Source: Irineochytrium annulatum (Eukaryota > Chytridiomycota > Chytridiomycetes > Chytridiales > Chytridiaceae). From it: a DNA stretch of 64,000 nt. A program made the translations under genes and the position numbers. Below are positions 22,301-32,491 of the stretch, one piece after another. Each line of letters begins with the position of its first letter. The first letter of the stretch is position 1. The DNA lies in contig JADGJL010000017.1 of the NCBI GenBank assembly GCA_027600665.1, positions 29,431-93,430 of the forward strand. The letters are read 5' to 3'. The notes under the pieces are model-generated. The model was not told the DNA's origin. It worked only from the letters and a program-made list of their open reading frames with translations, and did no database searches.

Positions 22301-23493
22301 TACCGGTCGAAACTGAATGTAGGGGGAAAGGCGACAAGGGGTCGAAAACCGATGTCGTCGACAGCAGGGTAATTTATTATATTTGTGCTGTCGTCATTTT
22401 AACGCACAGTTAAGAAATAACGACCATCAATTCCTCCATCCGGATCTTTTGGAGCTTGAGCTGAAAGAGAGCTATGCAAAGAAGAAGGCTGAAGGCGTTC
22501 AAGCCGTGAAGCGGCAGCCTGCAAACCCGGAAGAGACGGACGAGACGTTGGAGAAGGAACGTCTTGAAGAGCAGGCGAAAATTGATACAGGTTTGTTGAT
22601 TGCGCGTGGCCACGCTAATAGCACGTAGCCGAGCCGTGGACGGAGGAGGATCAGAAATATCGGGAGGAGCTGCTTCAACAAGTAAGAGTCTTCTTTTCCA
22701 CTTTGACTTACAAAGGTTTCAAGTCTTTTGATAACTGGTCGAAAAAAGATTTCCAGGCGTTCATAAAGGCGAACGAAAAATACGGCCGGTAAGTTAGGCA
22801 AGCGAATAAAGTATTAAAAAATTATGGCAGTGATAATATCATCGCCATTGCAAATGAGGTTGATGGGAAGACGCCGGAAGAGGTTAAGAGATACGCTGCG
22901 GTGTTCTGGGAACGTTACAAAGAAATGCAAGGTACTGCACTGCTTGCCGTGACCCTGGTCTCTAATCAATTGGTAGATTGGGAGAAGCAGCTTGCCAAAA
23001 TCGAACAGGGCGAGAAGCAGCTGCAAAAGCATTTCGAATGTCAGGAGACGTTGCGGGCGAAAGTGGCTTCATACCGGCTGCCGCTGCAGCAACTTCGATT
23101 TAATTACGGGCAATCACGCGGGAAGAATTACACAGAAGAGGAAGATCGGTTCATGGTAAATGACGTAAAACGGCGATTCCATAATCGGTGTAGATTGTAT
23201 GCCTCGAGCGCTTTGGTTACGGAACCGAAGATGTGTACGAGAGGATCCGTGCCGAGATAAAGCAGTCCTGCATGTTCCGCTTCGATTGGTTTATTAAGTC
23301 TCGGACTGCTGCGGAACTAAGCAAGCGCTGCCAAACCCTCATCTCGATCCTAGTCAAGGAGGAAGCGGAGGAGAGGGAACGGTACCTTTTATTTTCAGCG
23401 TCGATTAAGGATAATAATCTTTTACATAGGGAGGACAAAAAGAGATTCGCAGCGGCAGCAAAGGCGGGCCAGGCCAAGAAAGGAAAGAAATGA
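19324..23493 (+). CDS. ISW2: ISWI-type chromatin-remodelling ATPase
   Basis: SNF2-family ATPase that slides and spaces nucleosomes; about 1000 residues from roughly 23 exons. In order: an acidic N-terminus; the AutoN-like motif [13 protein letters not shown]; the helicase core with GLGKT (split from ILADEM by an intron), [76 protein letters not shown] and [11 protein letters not shown]; then HAND/SANT/SLIDE modules ([76 protein letters not shown]). The tail is Lys-rich. A 42-nt in-frame intron (20317-20358) is inferred, because removing it restores [20 protein letters not shown]. Budding-yeast Isw1 and Isw2 cannot be told apart here, so the symbol is provisional. Confidence 0.95.
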
Positions 23494-23549
23494 TCCGTAA
23501 TAAATTAACATTGGCCTCGGTGTAAGCCAGTATGTATAAAATAAAGACC

Positions 23550-24667
23550 TTAAGCAGCGAGCCGTCGTGCCTCTTCAACAATTTCCTTGGCGTGTTCGTG
23601 AATTTGCTTTGGCTGGAAATTAAGCGAAACATCATACGCGTAGTTTATGAGCGTTTCCGAAATGAGGCATCCTTGGCTGGTGAGCGCATGGATGCAATTG
23701 CATACCCGAACAATCGCGAGGCGGATTTCGTCGGAAATATCCTGGTATATTCAACTATCTAAAACAAAATGAGGCACTACGTACCTCGTTCTCATTTGAG
23801 AATAGACCCTCATGCTGTGTTGCTGCTTCCTGTGAGAACTGCACGTGTTTGCACACCCATATATATCCATTCAACCCAAGGATAACATCGACACCGCACG
23901 TTAGGGTCAGGAAATGCGACTTTGATCTTTTAACCAGCGAAGAAGGAACGGTCACCAGGGACCCGTTTCGAAGCTGTCGTGAACAGTTAAGTAACGATTA
24001 ATAAAGTTTCATACCTTCCCGTATCTCGCACTCCGTGTATGGATGGACGCACCACCATCTCCAAAGAAGGCTTGTATCTCTGCCTATTAGCCTTCAGTTT
24101 AAATTGAGGCATAGAAAGCCACGCTTACGCTAATCAAATCGCCCTCATTCAACAGCGACCGCATTTGCAGCTCGTCGGACTCAGATCTTCTCCGCTGTAA
24201 AGGCTTAGCCCATGTCAGCAGTTAAGGCGCGAACCAGCTCCCCTCCAGGCAGATTCACCGCCGCTAGCGGCAACACGGCGTCCTGCCGAGCACATATGTC
24301 GACCCTCCACCGCTTTTGGCCGACTTCAACTATCCGCCCAACGACCACGTCGCCGATTTCTCCGTTATATCTAAAATACCGTCAGTAACGCGGTGAGGTA
24401 CGCATTCTATGACCTGCTCTTCATGGGCTTCACCGAAATCAGCTTGTTAACTCGCTCAACCACGCCAGCGACTGACGCGATGAGCTGCTCGTCTTGACTG
24501 TAGGTTCCATGACCGCGCATGAAGGCCGGATCCGAGGTGATAGTCTCCCCGGGCGTAAAGAACTGCACGCGCGGGGCGTCGTCCATCTCCATTGCGTCGC
24601 CCATAACGTGCTCGCGGTGTTCGGAAAGAGAGTCTTGTCTTTTTTCTTGCGACGCTGCGCTCGCCAT
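23550..24667 (-). CDS. RRP4: exosome subunit Rrp4 (EXOSC2)
   Basis: S1/KH cap subunit of the RNA exosome, acting in 3'-5' RNA processing and decay. Six exons read on the minus strand from ATG at 24667 to TAA at 23550, about 300 residues. Landmarks are VQFFTPGETITSDPAFMRGHGTY (N-terminal domain), VERVNKLISVKPMKSRYNGEIGDVVVGRI (S1 domain start), QKRWRVDICARQDAVLPLAAVNLPGGEL, SDELQMRSLLNEGDLISAEIQAFF, IHTRSARYGKLRNGSLV and the KH-like GVDVILGLNGYIWV. The C-terminus is ILL-free but ends in EIVEEARRLAA as family members do. It converges on ISWI with 56 bp between stops. It is divergent from the RBM26-like gene with 36 bp between start codons. Confidence 0.95.
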
Positions 24668-24703
24668 CCACCCGCAAGCTGCGAGACTCCGTCGAGCGTT
24701 GGA

Positions 24704-27545
24704 ATGGATCTACGGGGCTACCTGACGGCCCAGCTGGAGCCGATATGTGACGCGGATCCCGAAGTCCTGGCGGACTACGTCCTTGCACTGCTGAAGCATG
24801 ACAAGCATGACTTGAAGGAGACCTGCATCAATCAGCTGGAGGACTTCTTGAAAGAAGGTAACGATATGACTGTGGCTGGTTGTCTGTATTGAATGTGGGC
24901 GCTAGAAACGGTGCCGTTCGTCAACAAGCTGTTCGAGTCGCCGTTGATCCTCGACCATGTTGGGAAGCAGCACGCGAATGGGGAGCAGCAAAGTATTGAC
25001 GCGGCGAAGGCCAGCACTCTGCCAGATGCTGCGGCAACGGCAGCAAATGATGGAGGACGCGGTGATGAGGCGAATGGCACAGGAGCAGGGGACTATTCAT
25101 CGTCAACGGCGCAGCATACGGAGGCGCAGACGAGGTCGTCATCGTCTTCCAGAGGAGCCCGGACGGACGGTCATCGGTTTCCTGCAGACGAGGGCCGTTT
25201 TAACAAACGGCGAAGGTCTACGGAGGGTACCGAAGATTTCGACTACCGTCAAAAGCACATGCGGCCCAACAACTTTGGCGGCCAACAAGGGTACCAAGGA
25301 AGGGGTGGCCGAGGTGACTACAACAACCGGGACAATCGTCGCGGTGGTGGCCGTGGGTCCTACAACAACGGCAACAACAACTTGGGCAACTTCTGGCCCG
25401 GTGCTGATGGGTTCGCGGGAGTCGGAGGGATGGCGCATGGCGCGCGGTGGGATAACGGGATGTCGGAATGGGCTGTACCGATGGGCGGGGCAAATGGATT
25501 GATGGCAATGAACGGGTCTAACTTCCGTGGACGGCGAGGCAGGGGGAGAGGTGGTCAAGGTTTTGATCACTCGGGATCGCGGCGGATGCGGTGTCGGGAT
25601 TATGACGGTTGGTTTCCTCTGCCTTAATCAATTCTTGTTGTGACAATGCTTCAGAGCAAGGATATTGCTTGCGTGGCGACCAATGTCCCTTCGATCACGG
25701 TGCGGATCGAATCGTCATGGACTCGGCGCTGATGGCGAGGAATCCGTACGAAGTGGTCCCGATCATGGGTATGCCGGGATCGGCGTTCCAAGCTCCGGCG
25801 CTCCCCCTTGCCGGTATACGATTCATTAGCATTATGTGTACCTGGTACTAAATTCATGTAGTGGAGGCGCAAGCGTCCGAGGCGTACGATCCGGATCAGG
25901 CGTCGTTTGCTCAAACTTCGTCGATCGAGCAACAAGTTGGAATGAATGCTGATGCTACGATGGAAGGAGTCGATTCCGCTTGGGGAGGTTACGACTCTGG
26001 CCGTGGTCAGCGGGGTTTCCGGAATCATGGGCGAGGTCGCGGTATTCGGCGCGGTCGTGGTGCTCCACCGGGTGCCTCATTTGCGCCTTACATCCCGCGA
26101 TCAAAATCTGACACAATTGTTGTGGACAATATCCCCGACGAGAATTGCAAGCTGGATACCGTCAACGCCTTTTTTAAGAAATTCGGGAACATTATCAACA
26201 TTCAAATGAACCCGAGACAGAATAAGGCGATGATACAATTTGAGACGCCGGAAGAGGCGAAGGCGGCCCACAGCTCTCCCGATCCTGTGTTCTCGAACCG
26301 ATTTGTAAAGGTCTACTTCTTCCAGCCGGGGAGGGAGGCGGAAATGCAGTCAGGCGGTATGAACGACTACGGTCATCACGGGGAGCAACATCACGGCCAC
26401 CCCCCAGCTCCGATGGTGGTTGCGCCCGCCATGCAGGCCGTGAACGCGAATGCCGCCAAACCCGAAGGTCTTAAAGCGGATAAGAAGGCCGATGCGCAAA
26501 ATCAAATGAGGGCGATGCTCGAGTTGCAGAAGCAGAAGGAGCAGCTTATCCAGAAACAGATTGAGTACCAGAAGCAGATACTGGAGAAGCTGGAGAAGAA
26601 GAATCTAAGCTCCAAGGATCGGGCCCTTTTGCTTAGCACGGCGAAGACGGCGGAGGAGACCGCGAGGACCACGCTGTCCAGCGCTGTGACGGCGAGCGCG
26701 ACGGTGAAGGCCCACGTTCCGTCGAAGCTTTCGCAGGAGGAGATTGAGCGCGAGCGGTTGGATCGCGAACTGGACTTATTGACAAAGATGAATAGCAATA
26801 TTCAACCAGACGACGGAAAAGAGGCGGATCCGGCTCTGAAGGCTCAGTTGGAGGCGCTGAAGGCGGAGGTATTGTATTTTTTTTCGTATTTTTAGCACCA
26901 ACATTTAATGAAGGCACTCAAATTGGGCGTTCATCCGGTCTTGGCGCTGCAAGGAGGGATAGGAGGAATGGGCGGAGGTCGTGGAAGAGGGAGGGGAAGG
27001 GGTGCGTGGAGGGGCAGAGGCCGCGGCGGTCCGCCAGTCGGACCGCCGCGTTCGTTCCGATTGGATAATCGTACGACGAAGATTCTGATTAACGAGGTCC
27101 CGTCGACGGCCCGACAGGCTGTTCTATCACAGCTGCAGGTTTGAGTTTTTGGTCTGAGGCAGTAGCTCACTAATCCATGCAGGAGTTTGGCGAGTTATCC
27201 TCACTGCAGTTCGATGAGGAGAATGCTACGGCTACTGTACAATTCAAGCTCCGACGGGACGCCGAGAAGGTTTGTGTTTGTGAGATATATGGTCATTATT
27301 GAACTAGTGATTGTCAGGCATATGGGAAAGGGATTCATATCGATGACAAGGCGGCTCGGCTCGCGTGGATTGAGGACGTTCCAGTATCCACGGGGGCGAG
27401 CGGCGCCGCAGCCGCTACTGGCGAAGGGGCGGCCGGGACCGAGGAGGCCCCATCTACAGGGCCGGATGAGGAGATCGAGGGTGACTTGGACGCGTTGTAT
27501 GAAGATGAGGATGAGAACGAAAGGGGCTGGAAACACAACCGGTGA
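24704..27545 (+). CDS. RBM26/RBM27-type CCCH-RRM RNA-binding protein
   Basis: Homologue of the RBM26/27 family, linked in other organisms to nuclear RNA surveillance with the exosome. Exons include 24704-24857, 24906-25607, 25655-25813, 25862-26868 and further exons to TGA at 27545. The N-terminus has the family PWI-like fold (LEPICDADPEVLADYVLALL, VPFVNKLFESPL). A CCCH finger follows, C-x8-C-x5-C-x3-H (RCRDYDEQGYCLRGDQCPFDH). Next come RGRG-rich stretches, an RRM (SDTIVVDNIPDENCKLDTV, NKAMIQFETPEEAKAA, NRFVKVYFF), a long Gln/Glu/Lys coiled coil (about 26500-26860), a second RGRG tract and a partial second RRM-like end (TKILINEVP, ATVQFKLRRDAEKA). Its divergent promoter is shared with RRP4, an exosome subunit, which is a fitting neighbour. 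Confidence 0.9.
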
Positions 27546-27794
27546 TGTCGTGGGCGGTGTTTTTAAGGATCATATGCATCCGTGATATACTAGTAATTAT
27601 AAGTAAGACGGCACGACGGTAATACACTTGTTTAGTCGTCATCGTTGAGTATCTTATGGGAAAGGACGCTGTTAATCATCTTGAGAACGGTACCGGAAAA
27701 GTTTTACATCATGCTATGGCCAATGTACGGCATGCAATGCAAAACCCGTCCTTTCACCTTCCCGATTGTACGGGTTGCCGCCTGACATATAACG

Positions 27795-29873
27795 ATGGCT
27801 GCCGGGATAGCTGACGCCACTACGGGCACCCTCGTTTTGGGGAGCTGTCGCGAGTCGTTCTCATTAATGCTTACTACAAATCAGAACGCTGAATGCACCC
27901 TTCATGGCCCGAGCGCATGGAAAGGGCATGATCCTCGCAGCCAGGACTCACTGTGCTGGACTCATTGACCATTGCAACTTGTAGTTCTGTCCCTGACCTC
28001 AAGAATGTCAATGAGGACTGGACTGGAAGGCGGACATTCTTGTACGAATTGCAATCGCGGCTGATGGTGATGGCCGACGCCCTCGCGCCACTGGCAACGG
28101 CAACGTTCAACTTCCAGCGCCAGATCCAGTACTGGATCAAGGGACAGGAGTCGCCGCAGGATCCGGAGGCCGGCGTTGAGGATGACCGGACCGAGAAGCT
28201 GGACGTTCGAGGCCTGTTGCTGTCGCAGCCGAGGAATATGGAGGCCGAGCTGAGATTCCATAAGGTTTGATTTCTTTATTTATTCTGCTGTGAAGTAAGG
28301 GCTAAAGATCATGCTGTGCTTTGCAGGAACTCTTCTCCAAGCTCAAGTTTAACTTTCTCGAGCAGACGACGAAGGAAGCCTTCCTGAAGCGCATCCTGGG
28401 AGAATCCGTCGTATGGTGCACTGACAACGACATGAGCTCTGCCGGTTAGTCATGGCCACACCTGCGAGGTGGCTAACGGAAACGATGTCATATAGAAAGC
28501 CGGAATGAGGTGCTCAAGAGACGGCTCAAGTCCATCAAGGCGGAGACCGAAGTTGCGAGGGAGAGCTTGGCCGAGATGATCCAGCGTGTCTGCGAAGGTA
28601 TGAAGCTGCAATTCCAAAACACGAGTCCTTACCGAAGATGGAATTGTTCTTGACAGCGCACGTGGCGTTTCTCGAACGGCGGGAGCAACTCCGGTCACTT
28701 GAAACCCAACTGAGCGATCAGGTATTTTGAAGAGTCATACTATGTAATGAATCTTGTACGCACAGATTGGTAAGCAGGAGGAGCTCAAGGCTGCCGTGAA
28801 CCCGGAGAGTGTGCGTAGACCTTTACCTCGCAATGCCCTAAACCCTGCACTGCAACAGAGGACCGTGGACGAGATCGAGGCTATCCTTTCGGATCTTCAG
28901 GCGCCGCTCCAGAATTACTTGAACGAGGAGGCGCTCTTGAAGGAGCGTTTTCAAGAGCTGGAGGCGGACACCCAGCGGGTGTCGGCGGCGATTCGGGAAA
29001 TGGAGGCAGAGAAGGGAAGGCTTGGCGCGTGCATCGCCGAGGCCGAGAGCGCGGTGTCGAGGCGCGACTCGCGGTTCGACCAGTATATCAAATGGTAATT
29101 AGCGATTGCGATACTTCTTGTCTTCGTCATTTAACGCGGTGGATGTGGAAACAGGTGCGAGGACTGGTCTAAGAAGTTGATGGACTTGCAGGGCATTGAG
29201 GGCGTGAAGGTCGTGAGCTCCTCGTGCGTAGAGATCACGTACGTTTGGCTGAGGCGACGAGACACGTTGAGGCTGACCTTCAACGAGACCGGATCGAAGC
29301 ACGTCGTTGACGCGCAGGTGTATATTATAGTTCGCGATTGTCACTTTTCTTCCTCCCTGTGCCCCTCCCTGTTCTAATGCATCGACACGAACAGTTTATG
29401 AGCGGCACATGCACGATCGACGACATCGTCGAGGCCGCAAACCGGCCCTCCCCGCTCGACCTCCCACACCTCGAGCACCTCTCGGACGTGACGACCCTGC
29501 TAGCTCACGAGTCCCTCCGCCGGTTTCGGTGCCAGCTCATGCTCGAGAATGAGCTCACTTTGCTCGGGTCGCGGTCGGCCGAGGTTGGGTGGAGCTCGGC
29601 TTGGGATGCCCAAGAGCGCGTCGTGACCTTCGCGAGCCTTGATGGCGCGAGAGCCATGAGCGTGAGGGTCGACTACGACTACCCGTCGCACCCGAGCTGC
29701 ATGGAGATTTGCAGGGTTTGGCCGGAGGCGTTGGGGAGCGTGGAGTCCATGCAGGTGATTCAGAAAAAAAAGATATTATGCTGCTTGTTCTAGTACTAAA
29801 ACTGGAGTCACAGGATTTGGTTAATGAGCACTTGCCGCAGACGTTGTCGGACCTTCTGTTGTTTTTAAACTAG
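27795..29873 (+). CDS. Sos7-like kinetochore coiled-coil protein
   Basis: A central block, KELFSKLKFNFLEQTTKEAFLKRIL, matches the signature of fungal Sos7 (partner of Spc7/KNL1 at the kinetochore; Kre28 in budding yeast). It is followed by long coiled coil (about residues 130-330). Supported exons are about 27984-28264, 28327-28444, 28496-28597, 28657-28721, 28766-29094, 29155-29317, 29395-29753 and 29814-29873. A C-terminal globular region begins at WCEDWSKKLMDLQGIEGVKV and contains ITYVWLRRRDTLRLTFNE and TIDDIVEAA, resembling the small alpha/beta (RWD-type) end seen in kinetochore proteins; that is inference. The start is uncertain: ATG at 27795 is the likely one, but I could not find a convincing GT donor joining it to the exon ending at 28264. 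Confidence 0.65.
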
Positions 29874-30047
29874 AGATCATAGATGTATTTCTTGAAATGT
29901 TGTGCCAAATGTAGAATAGCACGCAATTACGAAATGTAATGGTTGCAATGAGCGCAAACCAGCGTACATATATTCATAAGCGTTCCTTTTCATGTGCAAT
30001 CCTGCTAGAAACGGGAAAAAATTCATGGACAGTTTTTAAGATTTCCT

Positions 30048-31205
30048 TTACACTTTGATGAGCTGCGATCCTTCCCAAGAACCTCCGGGTGGCAGGGTGA
30101 CGTTCTGGGCCACCTGACCGACCTCGACGCACACCATCTTCTTATATCCCTAGCAATAGTTAACATATTAAGTAGGAATTTAGCAACGCACGTCGTCCGG
30201 GAAGTCGGCCATGCCGGCGGCTTTCTCAATCCACGGGTTCCATACAACTAAAGTATGTGGTCAGTCTTCCGCCTTCCGTTCATTCGGCAGGAGAGAAACT
30301 AACCAACGTCGTTGAAGCCTTCGTACACAACGTTGGCGGTCATGCGGCCTCCCTCCATAATCGCGACCGCCTTCAGGGTCGGGTTTTCGTACACGCGGTC
30401 CACCTCCCCCGTAAACACGACCTCCTCCTGGTCCTCCACGAACGCCTGCGCATTCCTGACCTTGTCGACGTACTTCCCGCCCGCCAGGCCCTGGACCTTC
30501 ACGTCCGCGATATCGTCCACGCCGAAATACGTGTGCAGAAGGCTAGCAAAGTCAAACGAGTTGGGGCCCGTGTTGTCGACCTTGAGGTGCGTGCGGAGCG
30601 TCTTGACGGGGCTGACGGTCATCGTCACGGTGTAGGTCAAGGTGAAGGGGTGCGGCCACTTGACGATCGTGGCGGCGTCCAGACAGCTCTGGTCAAGCTG
30701 GTAGGCGACCGCGACGTGGGACGCGTCCTTGCTGTCGTTTGTGGTTGGTAAGGCCTATTTGTTTCGGACAGAGACTTACCTGACGAGCCCCATACTTCGC
30801 CATTTGTTGTTGCGAGCAAAGCCGTGCTGGGGCAGTGGCGAGCCCGGAACCGTGCCGAAGATGGGGAAGACCTGCGGTGTCGATAAGTGACACGGATGGG
30901 GACATCGCTAATGTACCAGTGGAATTCCGCCTGTTGAAATATCCATTAGCTAAATGCCGCGCCGTCTTCAAATAATACCTCTGATCGCCTTCGTATTATT
31001 CAAGATCGCTTTGGGAGAAAGATAAAGCCTTTCTTTCCCGCCAGCCCTTTTAAACAGGATGTAAGGTTCCTTCCGGCACGCTTCCTTCACGCACGCTTCA
31101 ACACATCGAAAACACGTACACCCAGCTCGTCACGGTCGCGCCGAAGCTGCGGATCGTGCAACTGTCGCCGGAATGCTCCAGTACGACAGTGTCATCGCTG
31201 TTCAT
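30048..31205 (-). CDS. glucose-6-phosphate 1-epimerase (YMR099C-type)
   Basis: Interconverts alpha and beta anomers of hexose-6-phosphates; cytosolic, aldose 1-epimerase (galactose mutarotase) fold. The minus-strand gene starts at ATG 31205 (MNSDDTVVLEHSG) and ends with TAA at 30048. Landmarks are VLEHSGDSCTIRSFGATVTSW, GGKERLYLSPKAILNNTKAIRGGIPLVFPIFG, PLPQHGFARNNKW (catalytic His region), [66 protein letters not shown] (the Glu is the conserved catalytic acid/base) and LPPGGSWEGSQLI. The order and spacing match hexose-6-phosphate mutarotase rather than aldose 1-epimerase proper. Start to start it lies 28 bp from the C3HC gene on the other strand. Confidence 0.93.
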
Positions 31206-31233
31206 CGTGAAACTTGGGTCTTAATCTCAACAC

Positions 31234-32233
31234 ATGCAGCTCACATCCCTCCCATCATCCGCCCTGACGAAGCGGAAACTGCAGGTGCGGTGCGATGGCG
31301 GCCATGGCCGAAAGATGTTACCAGCCGTCGCTTATTATCTTTATTACAGTCCGCGCTCGACGCGTTCGACCTCACCCTCGCGACCGATGAAGCCACGGTT
31401 CGCGTCTCGGACGCCGCCCTTGCCGCGAACCTGGCCACCTTTAAGAGCTTGACCTGGTTCGACATGCCCGATTACCTGGCTCCTCCTGTCTGCGCCGCGA
31501 GGGGCTGGCAGAACGAGGGCGTCGACACCCTTGTCTGCCCGAACTGCGGAGCGCGTCTGAGCGTCTCGACGGGCGGTGGGGAAGCGGAGCTGCGGAGGGT
31601 TGGGGACGCGCTGGTCGCGGGCCATGCGCTCGCGTGCGTTTGGAGGAGCAAAACCGCGCCGCTTTATGTTTTCCCGCGACTGGTATGTGTATGAGGAGCC
31701 GTAAGGGACTGGTTGTCGGGAGCGCTATCTGCTCTCCTCCATCCACCCGCTGTTTCTTGACCATTCAATTACAGCCATACAAAGCGACTCTGCGAGCACT
31801 ACAAACGCGTCTCGATGAGCTGCTACATATCAACCTCCCACCCCTTGAGGCACGGATGCTTGCGGAAGAGTCCGACCCTCTCGTCGCCCTCGTGGAGCGG
31901 CCTCCTTCATCGAGCATGGAGTGGAAGCACTTTGCGACAGCGCTCGCGCTTGCGTCCCACGGCTGGGAGCGGGAGGGCGACGCGCAGCTCAAGTGCCATA
32001 TGTGCTTCAGGATCGTCGCGTGCAGGGCTGTTGAGGCATTCGATCCGGTCGAAGAGCATAAGTGAGTCTTTCCCCGTATTCTCTTTATTCTGGTTGCTAA
32101 GTCTTTGCTCGCGAACAAAAGATGGTACTGTCCATGGATTGCAGCGGGCGACGAGGCAGGGTGGAAGATCACGAGGAAAACGCTTCTGCGGAAACACGCT
32201 ACACCTCACCGGTACCTAGAGATACCCTTCTAA
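31234..32233 (+). CDS. C3HC zinc-finger protein (NIPA/ZC3HC1/Rsm1-like)
   Basis: Four exons (31234-31284, 31350-31682, 31775-32061, 32122-32233) give 260 residues. The C3HC domain reads CAARGWQNEGVDTLVCPNCGARLSV then HALACVW, with the expected Cys/His pattern after TWFDMPDYLAPPV. A second BIR-like copy follows: LASHGWEREGDAQLKCHMCFRIV then HKWYCPWI. This two-module order is that of NIPA/ZC3HC1 in animals and Rsm1 in fission yeast, nuclear-envelope/mRNA-export or SCF-linked proteins. The C-terminus is short and basic, without the long Ser-rich tail of animal NIPA. It overlaps no other gene; the PAN3 stop is 258 bp downstream on the other strand. Confidence 0.88.
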
Positions 32234-32491
32234 AAACGAAGCGGGGAGCGCGGCATCGGAATTCGGTCTCCTTGAAGCTCAGCGCTGTTGGCTTCGCCAA
32301 TTTCTGATTGTTCACTGATGGCTGGACTGGAATGGTCGGGAAGCAGGAGCGGCGGTTGTGTCAGTCGATGATGTGGAAGAAGTCCCGCAGGGTCGGTGAA
32401 GCAAGACCAAATGTGTTTAAAAAAGAGATTTTTATTATTTTTTTGTAAGGATTTTCCAAGACTTTTTGGAGGTTTTTTTTTTGTCGTTTTG

